NCBI GenBank assembly: GCA_009774145.1
Contig: VSND01000009.1
Location: forward strand, 51,167-83,049
DNA: 31,883 bases
Direction of reading: 5' to 3'
Source: Lachnospiraceae bacterium
Lineage (GTDB): Bacteria > Bacillota > Clostridia > Lachnospirales > Lachnospiraceae
Below, in pieces: positions 7,926 through 15,631 of this stretch (its first letter is position 1; each line of letters begins with the position of its first letter). Position numbers and translations under genes: made by a program. The notes below the pieces were generated by a model. The model saw only the letters and a list, made by a program, of their open reading frames with translations, was not told the DNA's origin and did not search any database.

Positions 7926-8378
7926 TTATGATTTACCAATCTCCAACGCTTTCTGCGCCATCAACTTCATCGCATTTAATGCCGTAACATTTGCGTCATA
8001 GGATCTGGTCGCAGACATGGAGTCTACCGTCTCCTTCAGAAGATCGACATTGGGCATCTCAACATAACCATTCTCATCAGCATCCGGGTGTTCCGGATTA
8101 TAGACCATCTTCATCTCGCGGTCATCTTCCACAATCTCGGCAACCCGCACACCGACCCCGGTGCTGCTGATTCCCTTTCCTTTTGCGGCATTCCTCAGAG
8201 CGTCCCGAAACGAATTCGTCCCATAGCTCTCAAAAACTACCTCTTTCCTGCGGTAAGCGCCGCCCGCCTCCGTCCTTGTTGTATCAATATTCGAAATATT
8301 TTCCGAAGCGATCTCCATCCGGAGTCTCTGTGCACTAAGCCCGGAGGCGCAGATATCAAACGAACTTAAAAAAGCCAT
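7926..8378 (-). CDS. flgC: Flagellar proximal rod protein FlgC (displaced)
   Basis: This 150-residue protein is FlgC. It begins with SSFDICASGLSAQRLRMEIASENISNIDT, the N-terminal coiled-coil signature of rod proteins. It ends with YVEMPNVDLLKETVDSMSATRSYDANVTALNAMKLMAQKAL, the FlgC C-terminal helix. It builds the proximal rod together with FlgB and FliE. The location is unusual: flgC normally lies directly between flgB and fliE, but those genes are about 13 kb away at the operon head with only 86 bp between them. Here it sits between cheY (22 bp) and fliY (40 bp). An AGGAGG is present ten bases before the ATG, and AAAGGA is closer. The gene appears intact. Confidence 0.95.
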   Translation of the reverse strand: MAFLSSFDICASGLSAQRLRMEIASENISNIDTTRTEAGGAYRRKEVVFESYGTNSFRDALRNAAKGKGISSTGVGVRVAEIVEDDREMKMVYNPEHPDADENGYVEMPNVDLLKETVDSMSATRSYDANVTALNAMKLMAQKALEIGKS

Positions 8379-8400
8379 TCCTTTCCATCCTCCTGACTGA

Positions 8401-8763
8401 TCACTGTCCCAGGATCGTCTTTACTGTCTCTACAATACGTTCCTGATTAAACGGTTTTACAATAAAGTCCTTCGCCCCGGATTTAATGGCATCCACTACC
8501 ATGCTCTCCTGGCCCATAGCCGTACACATGACAATCTTTGCATCCGGATGGTTTCCGCGGATTGCTTTTAATGCCTGAAGTCCGTCCATATTCGGCATGG
8601 TGATATCCATGATGACCATATCCGGACTTTCTTCCTCGTACTTTTTCACCGCCTCTGCTCCATCCTGAGCTTCTACAAAATTGTCATATCCGCTGTCTGT
8701 CAGCGCTTTCTTGACCATCATCCTCATAAATGCAGCATCATCAACCAGCATAATCTTTGCCAT
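8401..8763 (-). CDS. cheY: Chemotaxis response regulator CheY
   Basis: This single-domain receiver of 120 residues has all catalytic positions: the acidic pair D8/D9, the phospho-acceptor D53 (in MDITMPNMDG), T81 and K103 (in IVKPF). There is no output domain. CheY carries the signal from CheA to the motor switch. It lies between fliM and flgC in the flagellar operon, while cheA, cheW, cheR and cheB are on a separate divergent operon, so its expression is tied to motor genes. In Bacillus, cheY follows fliY instead. Confidence 0.96.
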   Translation of the reverse strand: MAKIMLVDDAAFMRMMVKKALTDSGYDNFVEAQDGAEAVKKYEEESPDMVIMDITMPNMDGLQALKAIRGNHPDAKIVMCTAMGQESMVVDAIKSGAKDFIVKPFNQERIVETVKTILGQ

Positions 8764-8803
8764 TGTCTTTTCCTCTCTCTCATAAAAATATTATATGTAG
8801 TCT

Positions 8804-9865
8804 TTATTCAGATGCGGCTGTTTCCAGCTCCTCCTCCAGCTCTTCTTCTTCGTAAAGCCTTTGGTTGATCCGCACCGCCACATTCTTTTTATATATGCCC
8901 ATCTTACCGGTAAACCATGCCTGCCTGCCGACAAACAATCGTACATCATGATCTTTCGGCTTGCTCATGTCAATGACATCGCCTTCCTTCAGATGATAGA
9001 TGTCATCCAGATCCAGCGCAATCGTTCCAAGCTGACCGGTAATCGGAAGCAGAGACTCCCGGATATTATCCAGAATCGTATCTCTGTTGTCCTCATAATC
9101 GTAACCCCTCGCCAGATGCTTCCGACTGTCAATTGTCTGGAAAATACTCTCCAGAAGCGTTCCCGGCATACAGATCCGAACCTTCTCGGATGCCAGACCT
9201 GCCAGATCCACATTCAGATGAATGATTGCCACTGTCTCATCCAGACCTACATCCTGCATCATACTGGGGTTATCTTCAATCCTCTGCGCCTTGAACTCCA
9301 TGGCCAGATAATTGGCAAAACCGTCCTTCAAAGCCTGAATCAGATAGGAAAGGATCCTGCGGTACAGAGCAATCTCCACATCGGAGTACCGGTATCCCGG
9401 CTTCACCTTAATAACCTCCTCCGAACCGCCCAGCATATGATCCACCAGTGTAATCACCAGCCCCGGAGATACATAGATCATAAGCGGAACCAGATTTTTA
9501 CTTACATCCTGAATCGTGGCATCCACCAGAGTCACTGCATCATTCTCGTTCAGAGAATTCACATATTCGTAATAACGACGCTCCTGTACCTCCATAACGG
9601 TAATATCCGTCATGACTCTGAACACACCATTGATCTGTGAAGTGATGATCCGCGCATAATTTTCAAATACGCTGGTCAGTATCTTCATCTTATCTTTTGT
9701 AAATTTTCTCGGACTGTAGAAATCGTACTTGCTGTACTTGATCTCTTCTGTTACAGCCTTTTCTTTTTTTACCTCTTTCTCCGTCTCTTCAGGGGCGCTG
9801 TCTCCGCCGGAGCCCATGGACTTCAAAAGGGCGTCAATCTGACTTTGGGACAATACGTCTGCCAT
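8804..9865 (-). CDS. fliM: Flagellar motor switch protein FliM
   Basis: At 353 residues this C-ring protein opens with ADVLSQSQIDALLKSM (residues 2-17), the CheY-P-binding peptide. A charged linker (about 20-45) is followed by the CheC-like middle domain (about 45-240, with the NGVFRVMTDITVMEVQERRY segment). A C-terminal SpoA/FliN-like domain lies at about 250-335 (LGTIALDLDDIYHLKEGDVI). An AAGGTGG lies upstream of the ATG. It follows motB by only 26 bp; fliL, which usually occupies this junction, is missing. Confidence 0.97.
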   Translation of the reverse strand: MADVLSQSQIDALLKSMGSGGDSAPEETEKEVKKEKAVTEEIKYSKYDFYSPRKFTKDKMKILTSVFENYARIITSQINGVFRVMTDITVMEVQERRYYEYVNSLNENDAVTLVDATIQDVSKNLVPLMIYVSPGLVITLVDHMLGGSEEVIKVKPGYRYSDVEIALYRRILSYLIQALKDGFANYLAMEFKAQRIEDNPSMMQDVGLDETVAIIHLNVDLAGLASEKVRICMPGTLLESIFQTIDSRKHLARGYDYEDNRDTILDNIRESLLPITGQLGTIALDLDDIYHLKEGDVIDMSKPKDHDVRLFVGRQAWFTGKMGIYKKNVAVRINQRLYEEEELEEELETAASE

Positions 9866-9891
9866 CTAAAAAGCCACCTTTTCTTCAATAG

Positions 9892-10824
9892 TTATTCTGA
9901 TGCGGTATCTCCGGCAGCGTCCTCAGCCGGTTCTGCCGAATCATCCGAAGGATTGATCTCCTCCTCTGGAACTGTACTGGCCGCTCCCTCAGAAGTTGCT
10001 CCAACCGTATCAAAAGCCTCTTCCCCTGTCACCAGCACGGAACCTGCATTGATACTGTTTGTGAGTTCGTCATAGTAATCATTCATGGATTTGATGTCTG
10101 CATCACTGTCTATGATCAAAAATTCCACCCGACGATTCTTTGCCCTGCCTTCACTGGTGTCATTCTCACTCACCGAACGATATTGTCCATAGCTTAAACC
10201 AACCAGCTTGCTGGGATCAATAATATTCTTGTTCTGGATATAGGCTGCCACTTCCGCAGAACGCATCGCTGACAGAACCCGGTCTGTTCTGGCATTGTTC
10301 GCCCGGTCCGCCCTTGCCTGTGCCGTATGCCCCATGATATTGATCTGTGCAATACTGGCCTCATACTGCTGAACTACATTGCAGAGGATATCCAGAATCA
10401 TCACTGCTTCACTGGTCAGATCGGATTTATCTCCCTCAAAAAATGCCTGATTTTCAAACACAAGGAAGGTATAACCGTCTTCCCTGGATATGCTTACACC
10501 TTCAATACCGCTGGAAGAAAGCGCCTCCATTAAAGCAATATACAGTTCTTCCGGATTTTCCGGGTCAGAAACCGATTCGTCGAACTCCATGTTTCCTGAT
10601 ACATCATACTCTGCTTCCGAAATATCCTGATTGATCGCAATCTGTTCGGTATCACCGGAACTTGGGAAGATACTCTTTACAAATACCTCCCATTTCTGCT
10701 GATCCAGACTGGACATGGAATACAGCATAACGAAGAAACACAAAAGCAGCGTCACCATGTCACCATAAGTGTCCATCCAGCTTCCGCAGTCTTCACCGCC
10801 TCCGCCTTTTTTCCGCCTGCTCAT
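9892..10824 (-). CDS. motB: Flagellar stator protein MotB
   Basis: The 310-residue stator subunit has a short basic N terminus and a single membrane helix (GDMVTLLLCFFVMLYSM, about residues 21-37) containing the ion-binding aspartate D22. A periplasmic-side linker and plug follow. The OmpA-like peptidoglycan-binding domain lies at about residues 130-240 (NIMGHTAQARADRANNARTDRV, then GRAKNRRVEFLII). The last 60 residues form an acidic, Ala/Glu-rich tail that is longer than usual. Its ATG overlaps the motA stop (ATGA), which fits coupled synthesis of the MotA/MotB complex. Confidence 0.96.
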   Translation of the reverse strand: MSRRKKGGGGEDCGSWMDTYGDMVTLLLCFFVMLYSMSSLDQQKWEVFVKSIFPSSGDTEQIAINQDISEAEYDVSGNMEFDESVSDPENPEELYIALMEALSSSGIEGVSISREDGYTFLVFENQAFFEGDKSDLTSEAVMILDILCNVVQQYEASIAQINIMGHTAQARADRANNARTDRVLSAMRSAEVAAYIQNKNIIDPSKLVGLSYGQYRSVSENDTSEGRAKNRRVEFLIIDSDADIKSMNDYYDELTNSINAGSVLVTGEEAFDTVGATSEGAASTVPEEEINPSDDSAEPAEDAAGDTASE

Positions 10825-11642
10825 GCCGCCCCGCCTCCTTCACTGCTTCCGGAAGCGTCTCCTGCTTTCAGGAGCAGCTTCTTCTGCTGAGACTGTTTCA
10901 GACAGGACAGAAGATGTTCACGGAGAAACTTGGGATTTTCTCCCGCCTGGATTCCCATAATTCCTTCGATCACCGTCATACAGTATAACTCTTCTTCTGC
11001 CTGACGCACACGAAGTTTTTTCGCAATCGGCTGAAAAAACAGATTTGCAAAAAGACTGCCGTAAAAGGTCGTAATCAGCGCCACACTCATATCCTGTCCC
11101 AGTGTGCTGGCTCCGCCGCCGCCTTCCAGGTCCATACCTTTCAGCATGTTGATCAGACCGACCAGCGTACCAACCATACCGAATGCAGGACAGTAGGAGG
11201 ATGCCTTTTCATAAAGTCCTGCGGCCTCATCATGTCTTGCAATCATGTCATCCATCTGTTTTTCCAGCATGGTGCGCACCTTATCCGGATCATTCGCATC
11301 CACAATCATCAGAACGCTCTGTTTCAAAAAGGGATCTTTGATCTCCTCTGCTTTCTCCTCCAGAGCAAGCAGACCGCTCTGCCTTGCCAGCATTGCCAGA
11401 TCCACCAGCTCATCCACCAGCTTCGGGATTGCAAATTTCTTTCCTCTGGTCAATACCATCAGATGCTTCGGTATATCCTTCAGTATCCGAAACGGATAAC
11501 TGGCCAGAATCGCCGCAACTGTTCCTCCCAGCACCAACGCCAAACTCTGCGGATCCCAAAAGTTTCCGAGCTTTGAGACAGTAATTCCCCATACGACCAG
11601 TGCCATTCCCAGCACGATACCGAGAAGCGTTGTTATATCCAT
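10821..11642 (-). CDS. motA: Flagellar stator protein MotA
   Basis: MotA (273 residues from the chosen start) has four hydrophobic segments: two at about 3-25 and 32-55, and two near 155-175 and 190-215. The conserved YCPAFGMVGTLVGLINML motif opens the third helix. The cytoplasmic loop between helices 2 and 3 contains basic and acidic residues that contact FliG in the family. An upstream ATG at 11648 is in frame, but AAGGAGG lies only two bases from it and seven bases from the ATG at 11642, so the second is preferred. The C-terminal tail is Ser/Gly/Ala-rich. Confidence 0.96.
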   Translation of the reverse strand: MDITTLLGIVLGMALVVWGITVSKLGNFWDPQSLALVLGGTVAAILASYPFRILKDIPKHLMVLTRGKKFAIPKLVDELVDLAMLARQSGLLALEEKAEEIKDPFLKQSVLMIVDANDPDKVRTMLEKQMDDMIARHDEAAGLYEKASSYCPAFGMVGTLVGLINMLKGMDLEGGGGASTLGQDMSVALITTFYGSLFANLFFQPIAKKLRVRQAEEELYCMTVIEGIMGIQAGENPKFLREHLLSCLKQSQQKKLLLKAGDASGSSEGGGAA

Positions 11643-11675
11643 TTTCATTCCTCCTTGCTCTGTATCAGCAATTTG

Positions 11676-11876
11676 TTATTTATCTCTGACATCCGGCCTG
11701 ATACAGCTTTGATAAAAGCCTCTTAACTGCTCCATCACGGATTCTGCCGTATCTTTCACCAGATAGTAATAGCCGTTCATCATCTTGATCTTTGTCTCCG
11801 GTATGGATTCCATCGACTCGATCTGCAATATATTCAAATAAAGCACTTCACCACTCAACCGCGTTACCCTGATCAT
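11676..11876 (-). CDS. flbD: FlbD-family flagellar protein
   Basis: From the ATG at 11876 this is a 66-residue protein starting MIRVTRLSGEVLYLN and containing IQIESMESIPETKIKMMNGYYYLV, the FlbD pattern found next to hook and stator genes in Gram-positive and other bacteria. Its molecular role is poorly known. The frame is open a further 48 codons upstream to an ATG at 12020 that overlaps the flgE stop as TAATG, a coupling-like arrangement. The extra segment is basic, unlike FlbD, and contains two perfect hairpins, so I take it as leader RNA. The internal ATG has AAGGTGG about 12 nt upstream. The start remains the main uncertainty. Confidence 0.85.
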   Translation of the reverse strand: MIRVTRLSGEVLYLNILQIESMESIPETKIKMMNGYYYLVKDTAESVMEQLRGFYQSCIRPDVRDK

Positions 11877-11921
11877 GTCTCTTCTACCACCTTCCGCACT
11901 CCATGCAGGTACAGAACCATA

Positions 11922-11940
11922 GGAGGAGCTTTGCTCCTCC
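11922..11940 (-). promoter_or_regulatory. Perfect 8-bp hairpin in the flbD leader
   Basis: GGAGGAGC and GCTCCTCC are separated by three bases (AAA on the mRNA strand). One arm resembles a ribosome-binding site and the other its complement. The hairpin is about 45 nt upstream of the chosen flbD start and inside the alternative 48-codon N-terminal extension. It has no T-run and so is not a typical terminator. A role in translation control or mRNA stability is inferred. Confidence 0.55.
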
Positions 11941-11958
11941 ATATGAATCCTTGCCTTA

Positions 11959-11975
11959 CGGGCCCCACGGGCCCG
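11959..11975 (-). promoter_or_regulatory. Perfect 7-bp GC hairpin between flgE and flbD
   Basis: CGGGCCC and GGGCCCG are separated by three bases, making an all-GC stem on the flgE-flbD transcript. It lies 18 nt upstream of a second perfect hairpin at 11922-11940. No U-tract follows. The pair could act as RNA stability or attenuation elements; this is inference. Confidence 0.55.
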
Positions 11976-12019
11976 ATCCATGATTTTCTGGTCGGCGCTG
12001 CGTCTTTTACGCCATATCA

Positions 12020-12991
12020 TTAACGTTTCATATTAATGAGGTCTGAAAGGATCTCGTCACTTACCGTGATAATCTTGCTGTTGGCCTGGAAGCCTCTCTC
12101 TGCCATGATCATCTCGGAGAACTCTACCGCCATGTCCACGTTGGATGCTTCGAGGTAACCGGGCATGAGGGAAGCACGGTTGGAACCGGGAACATCCGCA
12201 CTGCAGTTACCTGTATTATCATTTTCCGATACCTTATAATAATTACTGCCGTCTTTTGTCAGACCATCCTGGTTCTGGAATGTGACAATCGCTACTGTTC
12301 CGATCATAACGGTTCTGGAATCACCGTTCTGATCAATTATCGTCGCTTCTATATTTCCTGCTTTATTAATCTGAATGTCACTGCACTGAAGAGAATCAGC
12401 AACCCCTACAGCAGTATCGGCCGCATAGCCTATATTAACCGTATTATTAGCAACAGTCACGCTGTTGGGAATACGCAGAGGCACCAGCTGATTATTAACA
12501 GTCGATCCGTCACTGCTTCTGTATCCATATACAAAATTACCCTGACCGTCCGTTATAAACCCGTTGCTATCCTTTCTGAACTGACCGACTCTGGTATAGG
12601 AAAAATCTGCCTGTTTAATATTAGTAGTATCAGTAGCTGCTACTCCTGTCGTTGCAAAGGTATTCGTCAACTTCGTGGGCTTAGTCACAAAGAATCCCTC
12701 TCCGTCAATCGTAGCGCAAAAACCTCCTACATAAGTTGGAGTGCTTGCCGTCATATCCATGGAAATCGTTCCCATCAGAGAACCATAACCATACTGAGCC
12801 GCATTAACGCCGCCAGCAGTCGCTGTACCTGCAGTTGATGCGGTTGACGACTGATACATGGTATCCTTAAAAGTATAGCTCTGTGATTTATAACCAACCG
12901 TATTAACATTGGCGATATTATGCCCGATCACATCCAGTTTGTTTTGGTGGGCCCGAAGGCCGGAAACGGCTGAATCCATTGCTCTTAACAT
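12020..12991 (-). CDS. flgE: Flagellar hook protein FlgE
   Basis: At 323 residues this is a fairly short hook protein. The N terminus has the rod/hook signature SGLRAHQNKLDVIGHNIANVNTVGYK (residues 10-35). The central part includes FCATIDGEGFFV and DFSYTRVGQFRKDSNGFITD. The C terminus carries the matching signature YLEASNVDMAVEFSEMIMAERGFQANSKII. The central surface domain is reduced compared with hook proteins of 400 or more residues. Three cysteines (C92, C203, C263) are present, uncommon in extracellular axial proteins. Genes for hook cap (flgD) and a TIGR02530 protein lie upstream, supporting FlgE rather than FlgG. Confidence 0.9.
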   Translation of the reverse strand: MLRAMDSAVSGLRAHQNKLDVIGHNIANVNTVGYKSQSYTFKDTMYQSSTASTAGTATAGGVNAAQYGYGSLMGTISMDMTASTPTYVGGFCATIDGEGFFVTKPTKLTNTFATTGVAATDTTNIKQADFSYTRVGQFRKDSNGFITDGQGNFVYGYRSSDGSTVNNQLVPLRIPNSVTVANNTVNIGYAADTAVGVADSLQCSDIQINKAGNIEATIIDQNGDSRTVMIGTVAIVTFQNQDGLTKDGSNYYKVSENDNTGNCSADVPGSNRASLMPGYLEASNVDMAVEFSEMIMAERGFQANSKIITVSDEILSDLINMKR

Positions 12992-13081
12992 ATATTTACT
13001 GTCCTTTCTTCTCCATTCTTCCGTCCATCGTCCGCCTGTCAGTCAGGCAGGCAGACTGAAACATCCTCATACGAGGGCCTG

Positions 13082-13462
13082 CTACATCAGGACGGCACTG
13101 TCAATGTTTGTGAACACACGTTCTCTCATGTCACTCTGAGACATGGTAGTAACAACTGTATTATTGGGGACATTCACAATAAACACGCCCTGGGCTCCGA
13201 TCACAGCCACATCTCTGGCTCCCTTTTTTCTTGCGCCTTCCACGGCATGCTCCAGATTGCTCATCAGCTGACTGTCCACGGCGATTCCCCGTTCATTCAT
13301 ACGTTTTGCGGCATGTTTGGAAAAATTCAGGCCCTCCCTGGCACTCTCCTGGAGCAGTTTTTCAAATGATACCTGGTTCCCGCCAGTCTGCGACGTGTTC
13401 GTTTTTCTGCTGCCGGTACCGGCATGCCCATTTTCCAAACGCGGAACTCCGTTCATCTCCAT
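13082..13462 (-). CDS. TIGR02530-type 'flagellar operon protein'
   Basis: This 126-residue protein of unknown biochemical role matches the small family found between flgD and flgE in Firmicutes flagellar operons. The diagnostic core is FSKHAAKRMNERGI, followed by LEHAVEGARKKGARDVAVIGAQGVFIVNVPNNTVVTTM (residues about 48-108). The N terminus is polar and probably disordered. The ATG is preceded by AAAGGA. The family has been suspected to assist hook assembly because of its position; nothing here goes beyond that. Confidence 0.85.
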   Translation of the reverse strand: MEMNGVPRLENGHAGTGSRKTNTSQTGGNQVSFEKLLQESAREGLNFSKHAAKRMNERGIAVDSQLMSNLEHAVEGARKKGARDVAVIGAQGVFIVNVPNNTVVTTMSQSDMRERVFTNIDSAVLM

Positions 13463-13538
13463 ATGTATTCCTTTCTTCCAAAAAAACCTCTGTCCGTCTG
13501 CAAATCATGCACTCCGGACAATCCCTTCTTTTCCTTTC

Positions 13539-14267
13539 CTAGACTGTAGCGCCCGCTACTGCGGCTGCACCTTCATCGGCACCTTTGTTCTCGTCCGTTT
13601 CAGACGGGTCGCCAGTTTCCTTTGATGCTTCCGAAGATCCTGCCGTCTCTCCTGCAGCATCTGTCGGATTCTTCACTCCTTCCGTTCCATCTGCAGCATC
13701 CGTCGGATCTTTCGTTCCTTCCGTTGTGTTTCCGGATTCTCCGTCACCGCCTTCGACCTTATCCGAATCTCCCACATCTTCTCCGTCACCATCTTCTTTG
13801 TCCGCATAGGGATCCGGAATCTTGCCCACACCTACCAGATAGGCCATAACATATTCCTTACTGTCCCCTTCCAGCTTGAACACAGGATTGCCGTTTACAA
13901 AACTAACGTATTCCACTTTCCCGTATTTGACACCTGTCGGAATTTCAGTACCTCCCTTCTCCTCAGTAACCATTACGGTCACCTCCTGGCCCAACAGACT
14001 TCCCGCATAGGTCTGTGTCGTAGTTGCTGTACTTGCCTCCATGGCTTCGGTCATGGAACTCATCGCCTGCATCATACCCATCTGAGTCAGCTGAGCCATC
14101 ATCTCGCTAGTCTCCATGGGGTTCGTCACATCCTGGTTCTGAAGCTGAGTTGCCAACAACTGAAAAAAATCTGTCATCGACAAAGTATTCTTCTCATTGG
14201 ACTCCACTGTATAACTCTGAACCACATCCGGATTACTGGTTCCGCTTACATTTGGTACACCTGCCAT
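13539..14267 (-). CDS. flgD: Flagellar hook cap/scaffold protein FlgD with acidic repeat tail
   Basis: This 242-residue protein has the conserved FlgD N-terminal domain at residues 25-100 (MTDFFQLLATQLQNQDVTNPM, then AQLTQ and GSLLGQEV). A short beta-rich segment follows to about residue 150. FlgD caps the growing hook during assembly. Instead of the fuller C-terminal domain, residues about 153-242 are a low-complexity acidic tail rich in Asp, Glu, Gly and Thr, including a 13-residue tandem duplication at 182-207. It lies between fliK and the TIGR02530 gene, as expected. Confidence 0.92.
   Translation of the reverse strand: MAGVPNVSGTSNPDVVQSYTVESNEKNTLSMTDFFQLLATQLQNQDVTNPMETSEMMAQLTQMGMMQAMSSMTEAMEASTATTTQTYAGSLLGQEVTVMVTEEKGGTEIPTGVKYGKVEYVSFVNGNPVFKLEGDSKEYVMAYLVGVGKIPDPYADKEDGDGEDVGDSDKVEGGDGESGNTTEGTKDPTDAADGTEGVKNPTDAAGETAGSSEASKETGDPSETDENKGADEGAAAVAGATV
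13647..13724 (-). repeat. Tandem 13-codon repeat in the flgD tail
   Basis: Residues 182-194 (TEGTKDPTDAADG) and 195-207 (TEGVKNPTDAAGE) are adjacent near-copies inside the acidic C-terminal tail of FlgD. The corresponding DNA is also similar. Confidence 0.8.
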
Positions 14268-14321
14268 CCCTTCTCTCTCCTTTCTTCAATTACATTCCTC
14301 ATTTTCCTGCCGGATATCTTT

Positions 14322-15557
14322 TTACACAAGTCCCAGCCGAAGCTGCTGCATAAAGGAATCTGTCTGCGGCTGCTCCTCCTGCCTGTGCTGCTGTCTTTCC
14401 TGCTGCTGACCGCCGCGGCCGCTTTGTTCCTGTGCTTCTTCTCCAGGTTCTTTCTGCGGCTGTTCCGTATAGATGACCGTCTCTTCTCCCGTATGCTCCT
14501 TTAAGATCGATGCGATCTCAGACGCCTTCTGGCTCAAGAGCTCCAGTGTCTTGGGATTGGACGCCATCACGGATACCATGGTCCTTCCCGCCTCATACTC
14601 CAGACGGATGGTCAGCTTTCCAAGCGAAACAGGTTCCAGTTCCACCGTCAGCACCTGACTGTCGCCCGGCTTTCCGGCAGCCACTGCTTTTCCAAGTTCC
14701 TGAGGCAGTTCCTCCACGGTGGATTTTACTGTATGTTCTCCCTCCTGGAATCCTGGATGTGATACATTCTGAGGATGTGTCACCTGCACCGGCGCTTCTG
14801 CTGCCTGCATGGGCGCTGTCTGATCAGGCTCCTGCACGGACAGCTCACTTCGGAAAGAATCTTCCTGATTTTGACCGGCATCTTTCTTCTCCGATACTGC
14901 CTGCGTGTTCCAGGGCCGCTGCTCTGTCACCGTTCCTTCGTGCTGCTCTTCTTTGGGAAGCACAGCCGCATGTTCCGGAACTTCCGCCTTTACCGCATCC
15001 GCTTTTGCATCTGCCGCGCCAGTGTCTGCTTTTTCTGCTTTGACTGTCTTCACAGCTTCCGCTTTCACCTCCGGCTTCACAGCTTCTGCTTCCGGCTGCC
15101 CGGGCAGTACAGATACTTCCATCGAGACTTCTACAGATTCCTGAACTGCTTCAGGAATAACCGTATCCAGCCTCTCTGTTCCGGCTTCCGGCATGATCTG
15201 CTGATCAGCAACTGCCGGGTCTGCAATCTGGACAACTGCCTGCTGAAGGATACTCTGCTGAAGCTCCATCTGTACAAGATCCGGAAGTTCTTCCTTCCCA
15301 TCCGGCTCTTCTGCCGGCTCCTCCACCTGCTCTTCTACAGCTTCTTCTGTCTGCTTTTCTTCCGGTTTTCCGGTATTGCACGCATCTTCTGCCTTTCTGG
15401 CGTTCCCGGCATCTTCCGGCTTTCCGGCAGATTCCTTCTGCTGCAGGAGCCTGACGAAGTCATCCTTCGTATCCTGAACACGGTTCTGTACCCGGCGCTG
15501 TATGCCCGATGAAGCCGGCATACTGGCCTGCACCTGCATGTTCACAATCTTCTCCAT
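14322..15557 (-). CDS. fliK: Flagellar hook-length control protein FliK
   Basis: This 411-residue protein has a long low-complexity N-terminal region rich in Glu, Ala, Val and Lys, as expected of a secreted molecular ruler. A compact C-terminal FliK domain lies at about 290-350 (LTVELEPVSLGKLTIRLEYE, then MVSVMASNPKTLELL). The last 50 residues are Gln/Glu-rich. FliK is exported and interacts with FlhB to end hook growth. AGGAGG lies six bases before the ATG. The conserved C-terminal domain and the location between fliJ and flgD identify it; the N-terminal region carries little family information. Confidence 0.9.
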   Translation of the reverse strand: MEKIVNMQVQASMPASSGIQRRVQNRVQDTKDDFVRLLQQKESAGKPEDAGNARKAEDACNTGKPEEKQTEEAVEEQVEEPAEEPDGKEELPDLVQMELQQSILQQAVVQIADPAVADQQIMPEAGTERLDTVIPEAVQESVEVSMEVSVLPGQPEAEAVKPEVKAEAVKTVKAEKADTGAADAKADAVKAEVPEHAAVLPKEEQHEGTVTEQRPWNTQAVSEKKDAGQNQEDSFRSELSVQEPDQTAPMQAAEAPVQVTHPQNVSHPGFQEGEHTVKSTVEELPQELGKAVAAGKPGDSQVLTVELEPVSLGKLTIRLEYEAGRTMVSVMASNPKTLELLSQKASEIASILKEHTGEETVIYTEQPQKEPGEEAQEQSGRGGQQQERQQHRQEEQPQTDSFMQQLRLGLV

Positions 15558-15631
15558 TCAGTTCCTCCTTTCTTTTTGATTGTTTTATCTATAATCAACA
15601 GTATAAAAACTGTGATTACCCATTTTATGTA

